A stretch of DNA of 64,000 nt from Hirundichthys speculiger (taxonomy: Eukaryota > Chordata > Actinopteri > Beloniformes > Exocoetidae), in NCBI GenBank assembly GCA_018398805.1, contig JAGFBZ010002400.1:107696-171695 (forward strand), written 5' to 3'. The notes below the pieces were generated by a model. That model did no database searches. It was not told the DNA's origin and saw only the letters and a program-made list of their open reading frames with translations. A program made the position numbers and the translations under genes. How positions within the stretch are numbered: position 1 is the stretch's first letter; the number at the start of each line of letters is the position of its first letter. Below are positions 29,816 to 41,400 of this stretch, in pieces.

Positions 29816-31272
29816 CCCTTAGGACCCCTTCTAATATTAGTTACACTCATACCGCTCAGCACAAAAAAGTGCTGTTTGAATGTAAGCTATTAAAAATGTT
29901 ATGTATAGATAATATTATATTTTCATTTCTCTCTTTTTTTTTCACGTACATCTGACCTATATATTGATATGAAATATTAATTTATTATAAAAGATTGAAA
30001 TGATTATCAGCAACATTGATTTTTATGCATTATATATTTTTTATTTATTTTGTCTAATGTCAAATTCTGACACTTATACTGCTCAGCGCAAAAAAAAAAA
30101 TAGCTTTTCATAAGGTAGCTTTAAAAAATACTTTATGTTGATATTATTTCTTACTTTTAAGGCATTTTTAGGACTTTTAAACCAACATTATTCCCAATCA
30201 TACAGATCAAATTTTCCTGATTTTCTAAAAAGAAAAAGATTTTAAACCATTAAATGCTGCTGTTTTCAGATCAAAAACAAACAAAAAACAGAAAACATGA
30301 AAAATTATCTATATACTACATGAAAAGTAGATTTGTTTGTGTTGAATTATGACAGCCTAGGATACATCAATGATTAGCAGCAACTTTGCTTTTTATGCAT
30401 TATTGCTGTGCAGTGTCAAATACTCACACTCATACAAACCTATTTTCTTCTCATAAGATAGCTATTTAAAAAATTATACATTAATATTATATTCTATTTT
30501 AATTGAGCTATTTTCATTTAATTATTTTACCTACATCTGGCCTAATTACTGATATCAATTATGTATGAATTTTTAGAGATTTTAACCCTTTCCCCTTTCC
30601 CTTACCCCTTCCTCCCACTGTCCAAAGACATGCATGTTAGGTTAATTGATCATTCTAAATTGCCCGTAGGTGTGAATGGTTGTGTGTCTGTATGTGTGAC
30701 CCTGCGATGTACTGGCGACCTGTCCAGGGTGTAACCCCTGCCTTTCGCCCGTAGACAGCTGGGATAGGCTCCAGCAGATCCCCGTGACCCTTCAAGGATG
30801 AAACGGGTATAGAAAATGGATGGATGGATGGATTAACCCTTTAAATGCCAGGTTTCTGTCATGATGTCATCATGTTTTAAATGGAGAAAAAACATAACAA
30901 GGGAATTATTTTCACTATACTAAATGCAAAGAAACCTTTTGGGGTTGTATTATTACAGCCTGGGATGGAGCGCATACTGCATCTGGTCGAATATGGTCAA
31001 AATGTCGCCATCTGGTGGAGAGTAATATAAAGGATCAATGCCAAGGCAAAAAGCCCAGATGGACACCCTGATATAATAAAATGCATGTATTATGCTTCTT
31101 TGTGCACAAGTGTGTTTTAGACTTTCTGTAGGAGCTGAGCTGGAAATAATCAGATAAGATAGAAATACACAGTACTGCCGAATTTATTCAATGTGCATAA
31201 ACATTATCTAAATTATGAAAAAAAAAAAAAAAAAGAAGAAGAAGAATGGAAGCTCGTAAATGTCCTTAAGGG
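29816..31272. mobile_element. piggyBac-like non-autonomous element with TTAA target site
   Basis: The left end is TTAA|CCCTTAGGAC (29812-29825) and the right end is GTCCTTAAGGG|TTAA (31262-31276). These are inverted terminal repeats of about 10 bp flanked by TTAA, the piggyBac hallmark. There is no transposase. The interior is very A/T-rich and contains diverged direct repeats of a 'actcataccgctcagc..aaaaaa' unit at about 29848, 30076 and 30431. A LINE tail is nested at 30592-30832. Confidence 0.6.
30592..30832 (+). mobile_element. LINE 3'-tail insertion ending in (GGAT)n, nested
   Basis: The sequence 'ccactgtccaaagacatgcatgt ... gggataggctccagcagatcc ... atggatggatgga' is the classic teleost LINE tail. 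It is flanked by the 10-bp duplication TTAACCCTTT (30582-30591 and 30833-30842), showing insertion into the piggyBac-like element. Confidence 0.85.
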
Positions 31273-31339
31273 TTAAAATAAAGCAGTTCAATATACAGGA
31301 GGAGAACGTTGGAGCTTAAAAGTATCAACTGTGTACTGG

Positions 31340-31575
31340 CTTCCTTGCAGCAGGGGGCGCTGTTGTGTCAGACCGCTCTTCCTTGCAGCAGGGGGCGCTG
31401 TTGTGTCAGACCGCTCTTCCTTGCAGCAGGGGGCGCTGTTGTGTCAGACCGCTCTTCCTTGCAGCAGGGGGCGCTGTTGTGTCAGACTCTCTCCTTGCAG
31501 CAGGGGGCGCTGTTGTGTCAGACCGCTCTTCCTTGCAGCAGGGGGCGCTGTTGTGTCAGACTGCTCCACGGTGTC
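31340..31575 (+). promoter_or_regulatory. Six-copy tandem array of CTCF-like motifs upstream of mrps30
   Basis: Six units of 38 bp (one of 36) each contain GCAGCAGGGGGCGCTG, starting at 31347, 31385, 31423, 31461, 31497 and 31535. The core CAGGGGGCGCT matches the central part of the vertebrate CTCF consensus, and all six copies point the same way. The last unit ends about 55 bp before the mrps30 ATG at 31614, so the array is in the promoter or 5' UTR. Overlapping ORFs through the array are by-products of the repeat. CTCF binding is inference from the motif; tandem amplification is seen directly. Confidence 0.85.
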
Positions 31576-31613
31576 AATGAAACGGAAGAGCAGACTGGAG
31601 TCAAAGGAGAAAC

Positions 31614-32526
31614 ATGGCGGTCCGCGCAAGGCTGCCCTTGCTGTTCCCCAAACACCTGCCTCCGTATAGAAACCAGAAGCTTGTCCACGCCGATGCTGCG
31701 GTCAAGGAGCCCAACTATCCTCCCATAGTCGCCTCTCTCACAGCTAAAAGCAAGTCTGCCCGGCTGCGGCAGATCGAGGAGAAGATTAAAAGCATAAGCG
31801 CCTCTCCGGTGCAGGAGAAGCTGTCTCTCATTACTCGAATCCAGCGGGAGAAGTTTGTGGTCTTCCCTCAGACTTTTGCTCGGAACGCAGACAGATGGTA
31901 CCAGCACTTTACCAAGACCGCGTTTATCCCGGGCTTGCCCGAGAAGTTCACCTTGGCCGGTTGAGAAGCCAGCGGAGGAGGGCGGCTCTCCTTCAGCCGC
32001 GGACCGGGCAGCGGCGCTGGGCATAGACGGTGATGCGTTCGCGGACGTCCGCGAATTGGTGACCCGTGTCATTTTGCACGAGCACTGGCACTTGAAGAAG
32101 AAACGCAAACCTTTCTTTTCCAGACACCAGGAGCAGGTGGTCGGTCCTTTTCTGAGGAACCTGGTGTCTGGACTCACATACGGCCTGGCCAAACACAATC
32201 CACAGCTCCGTCTCTGCAGTCTGGGTATGTGTGATGTTTTATGGAAAATGTAGTCAAAGTAATGTGATGTAACATTCACCTGTGATGTTGTTGGTTAGAG
32301 ACTGTGGTACTGAGGAGAAGATAGGAGGCAGAGTTGGAGATAGCAGAGGTTTAATGTTGAGGATCTCTTTGGGAGTGATGAGGATGGACAGGTCAGGAAT
32401 GAGGACATCAGAGGGACAGCACGTGTTAGATGTTCTGGAGAGAAAGTCAGAGACCAGACTGAGATGGTTTGGACATGAACAAGGGAGGGATAGTGGATAT
32501 ATCAGTAGAAGGATGATTGCTGTTTT

Positions 32527-32559
<33 letters not shown>

Positions 32560-35500
32560 CAACAACTTTGTGATTATAATAACTTAAAAGATGGTGGGCA
32601 AGCAGTTGATAAATAGTTTGGCTCTAATTAAGCTTTGTATTGTTTACAGCCCTTGTGTATTTAAACACTGGGTTTGAAAACTGAATACTTCTTATACATT
32701 ACCTAGTCAAAAAATGAAATGGAAAACAACAAGGAAATGTAGTACAGGGAAATGTAGTGAATAATTTGTTTCCTCTGGTGAAAAGTTAGTCAGCAAGATC
32801 CAAAATTGACATACGTGTACGTGGGGCTATTTTGTCAAGAAATGAAGGAACCTCAGTCCTCTGTTTTGTTGCATCAGAGCAGAATAAAGTCATGGTGTCC
32901 CTCACAGTTTTGAGTAGAGCTGAGCGATTTTATCAATTTTGCGATATATATCGATATTTTATTGATTATCGAGTTTTCAGCCGCGGGTATCGATATTCTA
33001 AGCTTCTTTCAAAACCCCCATGTCCCACCTTTAAAAGCTTGCAAGCAACAATTTGCACTGTTTAAATAAATGAAACTATTTTTCTCAACAAATCTTTTAT
33101 TCATTTCATGCAGCATTTGCAAGCTGCCTGTCAGCCATATAATGTGTAATTGATGCTTTCAGTTCAATTGATTCAAACAAAGTCATTGGAACACTCACAA
33201 GATGTCACCAAAATCACATTGTCCCTTTCAAATCCTCCTGAAAATGATGTAAATGTATTGTAAGATGAATATCTATATATATCGTATCGTGAGCCAAATA
33301 CCGTGTATCGTAACGTATCGCGAGATTAGTGTAACGCTACAGCCCTAATGGTGTCCCTCACAGTTTTGAGGTAACTTCGGTGACATCAGTGCATGTCAAT
33401 TTCAAATGGTTTGGCCATTAAGATCTAGACCAGTGGTGCGCAAACTGTGGTAAGAGTACCACCAGTGGTACGCGAGTGCTCTCTGGTGGTACGCGGGGGA
33501 ATGTCATGACTTTCCACATTTTCACTTTTTTTTTTTTTTTTTTTTTTTTTTAATCGGAAACATACAATACATTATAAATACAACATTTCAAACGAAATTT
33601 AGGTAACAATAAATAACCCCAGTAAGGAATAAACATCTCTCCTTTGTGTAAAGCTAATTGAGAAGGCATATATGGCTATATTTTAAAGTTCTTTTTCTCT
33701 GGTGAAAAGTTAGTCAGCAAGATCCAAAATTGACATAAGACTATGTCTCCTTATTACTGCATGTCCCATTGAGCTGGGAAATAGACACCATTACAGACAG
33801 TCCAATGAAAGATCAGTGAGAAGAGACATGAATGCAAATGCAACATCATCTGACAGCAGTTTAATACCAGCAGATCAGTACACACCTTCACACTAGGTCA
33901 CATGGTTTGAGGTGTCTTTGGTACGTAAGAAAAAGTGGCATTTAAGGTATCCAAGCACAGTGTCATATGACACTTAAAGCTCTTTTGGAAGAGCTGGAAC
34001 GGTGATATGTACCTTGTAGCAGCTAACAAAGTGGCACACGCTGCGACACATGACAGTTCTGGATCTTTGGACAAGTTACTGATCTGACTGGACTGAGGAA
34101 CTCATCATTCCTTTAATGTCCGCTGTGTCCACACAACTCTTTTAAGAACCTCTCAGGTGTGCCAGAAATGACTTTACACTGTAGTATCACCCAAGCATGT
34201 GCAAGCATATGGGGATTTACTGGTTTTGTCTGTTTAAAAACATTGTTCCGCAATAACACAATAAAAAAACGAAAGTCCAGGATGTAATATTGTGGCTGCG
34301 TTGAACAAAACCCTCTGAATCCTAACGTTTGCATCTCACTTGTTTCTCTCATCAGATCTCAGTCCGCAAGTAAACTTTTACTGGAGAAGAGGACAGAGGA
34401 TCATCCCGAAGGGACACCGCAAACGCCACCTAGAGCCAACCAGGTTCCAGATTGATGACCACCCGCACAGCCAGATAAGAATAACCCAGCAGCTGCCTCA
34501 GGTAGGAGCCAGCTTTCTCCCCAGAGACGTTATGGAGGGCAGCGCTACGGCAAACCTGAAACAAGGGCAATGAAATGAAACAAATAATGCTTCAGTATCA
34601 TGCGTCTGCAAGCCGAAGCTGTGCTGCCACGAGAAAAGGGCTTCTCCTTTTTGTAACGTTCTCCTTTGTGAATAGTCTTTTTCACAGCCGACACATGGAC
34701 TCCAGATTGTTTAAAAACAGTCATATAACCCTTCTTCTGCCGTTATTGTTCTTAAATTGGGACCATGTAAACGAGCGATGGATGTACTTATCCTCAAATT
34801 AAATCAAATCAAATACCACAAAATGTCAATTATTCTAAATTATCTACCGCCTGTTAATAACATACAAATGGCTCTCACACTTAATGTTGTTGCTCATCTG
34901 AAGAGGTGTTCATTTAATTTTAAGTTATGGTAAAAGACCGGAATATTTATTTATTTTAATTACATCTTGATATGTAAAACCTCAGAAACTGAAGAACTTT
35001 CTTTTCCATGTTACTCCAGGTGCAATGGATTTTTATACTGAAATCCCACTGAAGCAAATCCAAAAATACTGCTAAATAAATATAATAATAATAATAATAA
35101 TTGTACCATGCTCGTTGTTTGTCCCAGTTTACGCCGCTGGAGGCCTCGTACGCAGCTGAAGTTCCAGAGGTGCCGTATGCTCCCAACCTGATGCCCCTGT
35201 TCAGGAGACAGTACGAGAACCTCATCTTCACAGGTGACGCATCGACGACTGTCCGTCTGTCAGGTTTTGTTTTATGTCTGCTTCACTCTGGTCACAAGCC
35301 AAAATGAATTTCCAGCGTAACTCTACTCTGGTGAACGTGATCAGGCTGGTCAGATCAGCAGGTTTAATTCCTCAGTCAGTGTGTCTCTGTTTTCCCCTGT
35401 TTATTACTTGTTTTCTGACGCTTTTACTGCAAACAAACACAACTTTGTTGTTTGTTGTAACTGTGTCTGGTGTTTCAGTAAGGTTTAATTAATAATTCAA

Positions 35501-37409
35501 GTCAGGGTCACCTGCATTTTGTTTTATTTAATTTTCTTTGTATACAGAATGTTAGGAGTTATGTCCCATTCAGTAACGTGCAGCAGTTTAAAAACTAGTC
35601 TTTTTAGTAATGAAGCTGCTGGTTGTTTCTTTTTAATCTGTTTGTCACTGATTAATAAAACAGCAAAGATGTCAAAAAAGACATCACATTTGAAGTGAAC
35701 CAAGTCAAACTTGCTTTGATGTTTATCACAACATTGCGGCGTTCATTTCTTATTGCTCTGCTTTAGTGCAGCTCCAGGGTGTTGCAGTCTGTATTTTTAT
35801 TTTTACTTCCTCCATAGCAGTTTAAAAGACACAGATTTGAGTAAAAGATCAGGGTCATGTGTCATGACGACATAGATCAACCATGTGTCCCGTGTGCGAC
35901 CTCAAGCCACAGAAAAGCTTTGCACTATTAGAAACTGCATTTTCTACGGAGGTATTAGAACTGTGACATAGGTGTTATGGTTTTTATCTTTGCACACCTT
36001 CACAGTGAGTTTGAAATAAAATGATCAATATGTGAGCTGTGGCATTTACCGTTTAGGAACGACAGGCATTTTAAGCCAAGTACCTCTGTTTAAGAGCTCA
36101 AAGGTATTTGGATGATTTACTGAAGCTAAGTGTTCAGGTCCAAAAGAAAAATGTAGGTATGAGAGTGGATTCATTCTTGCAGAGGAAGAAATCAGTGAGC
36201 TGAACATCATGAAACGACCTCACGGAAAATAACTGAAGTGGCCGATCGCAGATTCATTTCCTTATTAAAGAAAAAAACCCTCACAACATCAACAAAAGTC
36301 AAGAACACTCTAAGGAAAGTTGTGTACCATTGTCACAATCTATGATCCTTGAATGTCTTTGTGACTGGAAATACAGAGGGTTTGCAGCAAGATGCTTTCT
36401 GGCAACATTCAAGGTGGACTTTGAGATTTGATTTTTGCTAGAAAATGTTCTGAAATCACATTGTTTGGATGGATGAAACCAAGATAAACCTGTAGGCGAA
36501 GAGAAAGCAAAGAAAGAATTAGGCAACGAAATCTGATCTTCTTCAATGGCCACGTCCTTCATCTGACATCAGCTCAGCAGAGCATGTTTTTCAGCTGCTG
36601 CAGTGATCAACAGCAGCTGGAGGTGAAGGTCTGGCAAAACATCTGAGACTCTTCTGATGTCCATGGGCTTCAAGTTTCAGCCAGTCTTTGTAAAAAATTT
36701 TCATCCAAGTGTTAAAAATTGTGATTATATTTACATTTATGTTACTTTGTCCAATTACGTTTAAGCCCTTTAAAACGGAGGGACTTTGCTTAAAATGGCT
36801 GAATCCCAGTCATTCAGCTGCACTTATCTTAAAACTGCTCTTTTTGGTCTCACTAACAGGTGCAAAGATCCCGGACCCAGCATGCTACGGTCACACTCAG
36901 TTCCATCTGGTGCCCGACCGATACCACAGAGACCGGATGGCCCGGCTGGACCAGTCCGACCAGGTGGAGGTCTTCCTCAGAGCCAATGCACTCGCCAGCC
37001 TTTTCGCCTGGACCGGCGCTCAGGCCATGTATCAGGGTAAGTCATCAACGCAGGAACCGGGACGGCGGAGTTGATTCCCCCAGAACATGTTGATGCTGTC
37101 TGAACAAAACGCATACAGAAGGCAAACGTAAGTCCTCTCTCCTCTGCAGGTTTCTGGAACCACGAGGATGTCTCGAGGCCCTTCGTGTCACAAGCTGTGA
37201 TCACAGACGGCAACTACTTCTCCTTCTTCTGCTACCAGCTCAACACAGTGGCTCTCTCCGTGGAAACGGACGCCAACAACCCAAGGAAAAACCTCCTGTG
37301 GGGCACCGAGGCCCAGCGACTGTACGAGAGCGTGCACGACGGAGAGGTGGTGGGTCTGAATGATGATGTCATCAAGCTTCTGGTTCAGTTCTTCATGAAT
37401 CAGCCATAG
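31614..37409 (+). CDS. mrps30: Mitochondrial ribosomal protein S30 (mL65), one frameshift
   Basis: Exons are 31614-32224, 34356-34501, 35128-35233, 36860-37036 and 37150-37409. Together they give about 432 aa once one extra base is discounted (human 439 aa). The protein is a structural component of the mitochondrial ribosome (now mL65, large subunit), also known as PDCD9. Family blocks are clear: [18 protein letters not shown] and [18 protein letters not shown] in exon 1, [18 protein letters not shown] in exon 2, [13 protein letters not shown] in exon 3, [12 protein letters not shown] and [19 protein letters not shown] in exon 4, and [19 protein letters not shown] in exon 5. The first ~40 residues are basic and hydroxylated, consistent with a mitochondrial presequence. 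An extra G at 31959-31960 shifts the frame to a TGA at 31962. Sequence on both sides is family-like, so sequencing error is likely. Confidence 0.95.
32282..32520 (+). mobile_element. RTE-type LINE C-terminal fragment in mrps30 intron 1
   Basis: The translation contains [18 protein letters not shown] and [20 protein letters not shown], the C-terminal region of the same RTE-like LINE seen on the minus strand at 4160-4815. It is followed by a 31-base A-run at 32530-32560. Confidence 0.75.
32915..33347. mobile_element. 433-bp inserted element with 23-bp target duplication
   Basis: It begins TAGAGCTGAGCGAT and ends CTACAGCCCTA, an imperfect TAGRGCTG/CAGCCCTA inverted end. The interior is rich in 'atcgatat' and 'tatcg' motifs. 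The 23 bp before it (32892-32914) and after it (33348-33370) are identical, and the copy at 27937-28110 has this 23-bp sequence only once, at about 28012-28034. It is therefore a true insertion. No ORF of note is present. Confidence 0.85.
33430..33560 (+). repeat. Dispersed repeat end with T-run
   Basis: 'cagtggtgcgcaaactgtggtaagagtacc...tggtacgcggggga' resembles the common fish 'cagtggttcccaaactggggtac' element end. It is followed by a long T-run. The family assignment is uncertain. Confidence 0.45.
36150..36800 (+). mobile_element. Tc1-like transposon relic in mrps30 intron 3
   Basis: The tail of a Tc1-like element is recognisable: 'catgtttttcagctgctg' (36581), 'gatgtccatgggcttcaag' (36656), 'caagtgttaaaaattgtgat' (36706) and 'tttgtccaattacgtttaagccctttaaaa' (36746-36775). 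Upstream bases carry decayed transposase sequence with many stops. It lies between exon 3 and exon 4. Confidence 0.65.
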
Positions 37410-38474
37410 AGTTATGAGAGAGAGAACTTTCAAATATATAAAGAATCAAGTGAGAGACAGACATTAGTTTTGTCGGACTGTCATGTTTAAAAGTTTAAAC
37501 TGTTTGAAGAAAAGAAAACAGAATTACAAGTATCAAGCCCACATCCATGCTGATTACAGAAGTTCTTTTGTTTTTTTTTTTTATTTTCTGGCTGACTTCT
37601 TCTGATTGATATCAGTTAGAGTCACTGAGATTCTAGCTACATTTGAATCTTTGGAAATCATGTGACAACAACCTACAGGAAGTTAAGAATACAGTCGCTT
37701 CAACACAACAGCCCACATACGTACTCTGTGTTAACATAAACTACAGCCACATTCAGTCTGGACGGTGTTTGAGAGTCAGGGACAGACAGGAGCCTTCAGG
37801 TTTCCTGAATTAAAGCTACCCAGCAGCCACAGCTGAGAGTTTTTTAAATAACTGCCTAGTAGTGACAGACGGCAGCGTCCCACTGCAACGATCCATTTCT
37901 GTGTGACTGTCCCGCTATATCAGAGGAGATACAACATAAAGCAAAACTAATCCATGAAGGATTCCTGACCGTGACCCTTCGTGGCTCCGTGGATGCTCCT
38001 TTTTCTTTTGGGCCATATTTATTTAAAATAAATAAATAAATAAATAAATGACTTCATTTCATGTTGACTTGTGTTTTTGTCTTTAATATGACATTTTGAT
38101 AACTCGTGTACTTGTTTCACATTCACAGTAAAGATCAAAGTCGCGTTTCGGTTGAATATTACTATTTTCTGATACATTAACATGCGGGCACGTCGAGGTG
38201 ATTACAAGGAGTTAGACGCACATTAATCCACATACAGACTCAAAAGTGTCGGTCGCAGCACAGTGAACGATTTAGCAGCTGTTTTTCAAGAGTGTAAGGC
38301 ACGGCTAACAATCCAACGCTCATACAGCAGCAGTTAAGGTGACGTGAGATTCACATTAATACAAACAGCAAAAACAAATTATATAATAAGTGTTCATATT
38401 GCTTTAAAACTCTTCAAGTCTGAAAAACAGTTTTGTGGAAGCTTGAATGTGATAAATATGAGGCTTTGAAGAAC
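37410..38474. other. Convergent 3' UTR region of mrps30 and emb
   Basis: 1065 bp separates the two stop codons. It contains a T-run at 37570-37581 and (AAAT)n at 38025-38049. A minus-strand AATAAA at 38018-38023 and plus-strand AATAAA copies from 38027 lie within 15 bp of each other and are good candidates for the two polyA signals. No other gene is seen. Confidence 0.55.
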
Positions 38475-41400
38475 TTAGACTTTCCGCTGTCTCATTGAAG
38501 AAGTTTCCTCTTCTCCTTCAGGCCTAAAGTTAAAAAAAAAAATAATATGTATAACTTATAACTTCACAATATCACACGAATATCTGTAGAGAAAAAGTAC
38601 TCACGGTGTGTTTTGTTCTGCAGTCGTACCATCTGCTGAGAACGAGAGAAAACAAGAAGGATCAAACTTTATATTTCCCATATTTTCCCCCAAAAAAGTA
38701 TGTTCAGCATGCAGGTATCATGTAGTAGTAGAGTTGTTGGAGTCAGTGAAAGACCAAGATCATTTTAACATCCTTAGTTGCTTGAGGGAACACAAAACAG
38801 GGGAACTGTACGTTGTACTGAAAAACACAAGAATTCAAGAAAAAATGACAGCAACCATCATAGAAAAGAAAAGACGCCCTCTTTCAGTTCCAGAGTTTTA
38901 AATATCAGAATACATTTAAAAGAAAAAAATATCATCTGGTCTTTTTAACATTCAGATCAGCAACAAAACGTGATGCGACACTGTGCTACCTCTGAAAAAT
39001 TCAACTGAAACAACATGAAAAAATAAAGTTCACTTAATTGATAATTATATGTTAGCTCCTCTGTTAATGCAGAAGTTCTTGTTTAATGCGTTTGGGTTAG
39101 TGTTAACACACCGCCGAAGAGGAAACGCACCAGCCCTAATCTTACAGGAGCATATTCAAGACATTTGTCCCCTATCTTCAGGAGTGGATGTCCCGGGAAG
39201 TTCACCCCAAGGTCAGACTTTGTAGTGCTCAGAGAAATGTCTATATATATTTAAAAAAAAAAAAAAAGGACTGCACGAGAATAGCTTGTTTAAATGGGTT
39301 GCCAAGAGGAATTATTCTCTCAAAGAACATGAAAGCACATCTTAGATTTGCAAGGCTGCATCTGAACAAACAATGACTTCTGCTAGGAAAACACAAAAGA
39401 CCAACGTGAAGATGTTTGGTCATCTGTTCAACAGCTAAAGCTTGGCTGGAATCTACAAGAGAGCCCTTGTAAAGACCAGATGATTTTATTTTTAAGCGCT
39501 ATAATGTGAAATGTTAGAACTGAAAAGGGGCGTACTTTCTTTACCACCTAACGGTACATGTTACTACCTTCAGTATTGTTTTTCTTGGACTGGCTTCTTT
39601 CACAGAGAAGAATAGCAGCGACCAGGACAATAACTTCAGCCATGATGCTTACGAAGGGCTTCAGAGGTTCCAGGAAGGTGATGACCTTCGGGAGGGATTT
39701 AGAGTTGTCATATAAATGTGCCATACCTAAAGATTTCCAATTGTTTTTGCTATTCCATATACTCCATAAATCTCCAGATCAGCCATTCCCAAAGTTCAGA
39801 ATACCATGGCCCAATTTGAAATGTGAAAAACCCCTGCGGCCCACCCAAACCTTTAATCACAGTTGTGATCAACATACAAGACTAGATAAATAAGGTGACA
39901 TTTAAGATGTTTAAGTTAAGATGTCATCTTAACATTTAAGTTAAGATGACAGTAGAATTACACTCAATTGGTTTGTTTTGTTAATTATAAATATTTTTAA
40001 AAATCATGTTGTGAATATTTTACAGTAATTAAAAAGATATTTAAAAAAAATCAAGGATTTAAAACACATTTGTTTATTTTTAATGGCCTCTTACAGTCCA
40101 CCTGCAGTACCACGACGGCCCACTAGGGGGTGGCAGCCCACACTTTGGGAATCACTGCTCTACATGTTCAGGGTCTTGAGTCCATTAAGAATAATTCTCT
40201 TTTTTGGTCAAACTCATAAAACCCAAACATCTAAAGAGACAGCTAGATATTTTGATAGGGATTCAAACGAAACGAAACAAAACAAAAAAAGTTAAAATCT
40301 GAAGTGCAGTTAATAAAACCATCTCAGTTGAACTCCACAGCTGACCTTCAGCTTCATGTGGCCCACTGGGGTGCTGATGGGGTACACGGCGCCACAGTAA
40401 TACAGGCCAGAGTCCAGCTCCGTCAGGTTTTTAACCATCAGTTTGGTTTTCCTTTCGTCATTGTAGATCTCATAACGCTGAGGCTCTTCAGCAGCCAAGA
40501 TCTGCTCCTTCAAGACAAAAACCTCCCACAGCGTTAAGTTACTGCTGAACCACAGTATATCCTTCCTCAATGATCAGAAGGTGTACCTGTTCAGTCTGAG
40601 CGATTTTTCATTGTTAAGGAAAAAATAAAAAGATGAAAATCCATGAAGAATAATAATTGTAAACTGAAAGTGCATGCAAGTTGAAAATATCCAATTTCAT
40701 ATGCACACACACACACATACATATATACACGTTAAAAAAAAGTTTCAGATATGCTGAAATTTAAAAAAAAGAAAATACTGTTCATAAAAAGAGCATCCCA
40801 GAGAAAACTGAGCCTTTCAAAAGACAGACATCTTTACCTATTGCCATTGATGCTTTTAAAGGGAAGCTCAAGACCTACGTTTTTAACTTGGCTTATAGTT
40901 AAATTTCATTTATTTTTAATTTATTTAACTCTATACTCTAACTTTACTGGTATTTATTTCTTGCTTATTTACTTATTTCAAGTTATTAATTTAATTGTAT
41001 AGTCATTCATTTATGTATTTCTTAGCTACTCTTATTGATTTTAAGTCTTTAAAATTTTATCTTCTTTTATCTCCACTGGGGGTCCTCCACGTCGGGAGCT
41101 ACACCTGCTTGGTTTCCGGGGTCGCTGCCATGGGGACTGTCCATGTTCTGGGTGGGCGGAGCCTACATTGTGGCAATGTTCGCAGTGTGGGTCCTGGTCG
41201 GTGGTGACCTCTGTGTTTGTGGGTGGGGGTGCTCACAACACGGACTGATCCCCAAGATATAATTTTCCTCATCTGGTTCATTGGTGCCAAGATGGATGTT
41301 TAAAAGTCTTTGTAGAATGAGGAAAAAAGGGGGGGGCTATGAGTACTGAGTGTGTGTATGTGCGCACGAGTGAGTGATTGAGAGAGAAAGAGAGGATGAC

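Larger units (their letters stand above)
29286..31613. other. Divergent intergenic region hint2/mrps30
   Basis: 2.3 kb separates the two start codons. Most of it (29816-31272) is a piggyBac-like element. Next to hint2 (29286-29815) is single-copy-looking sequence with scattered CpGs, the likely hint2 promoter. Next to mrps30 is the 31340-31570 tandem array. Confidence 0.7.
32773..33737 (+). repeat. Block bounded by perfect 41-bp direct repeats, containing repeat copy B
   Basis: The 41 bp at 32773-32813 ('ctctggtgaaaagttag...gacata') recur exactly at 33697-33737. Between them lies the second copy of the 27937-28110 repeat, beginning immediately at the repeat boundary, plus a T-run at about 33528-33551. 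This could be a large target duplication or a local duplication followed by insertion. It lies in mrps30 intron 1. Confidence 0.8.

Noticed and set aside
31309..31728. Repeat-encoded ORFs (SLQQGALLCQT-like) upstream of mrps30
   Set aside because: They exist only because the 38-bp unit lacks stops; they are in several frames at once and overlap the mrps30 start.
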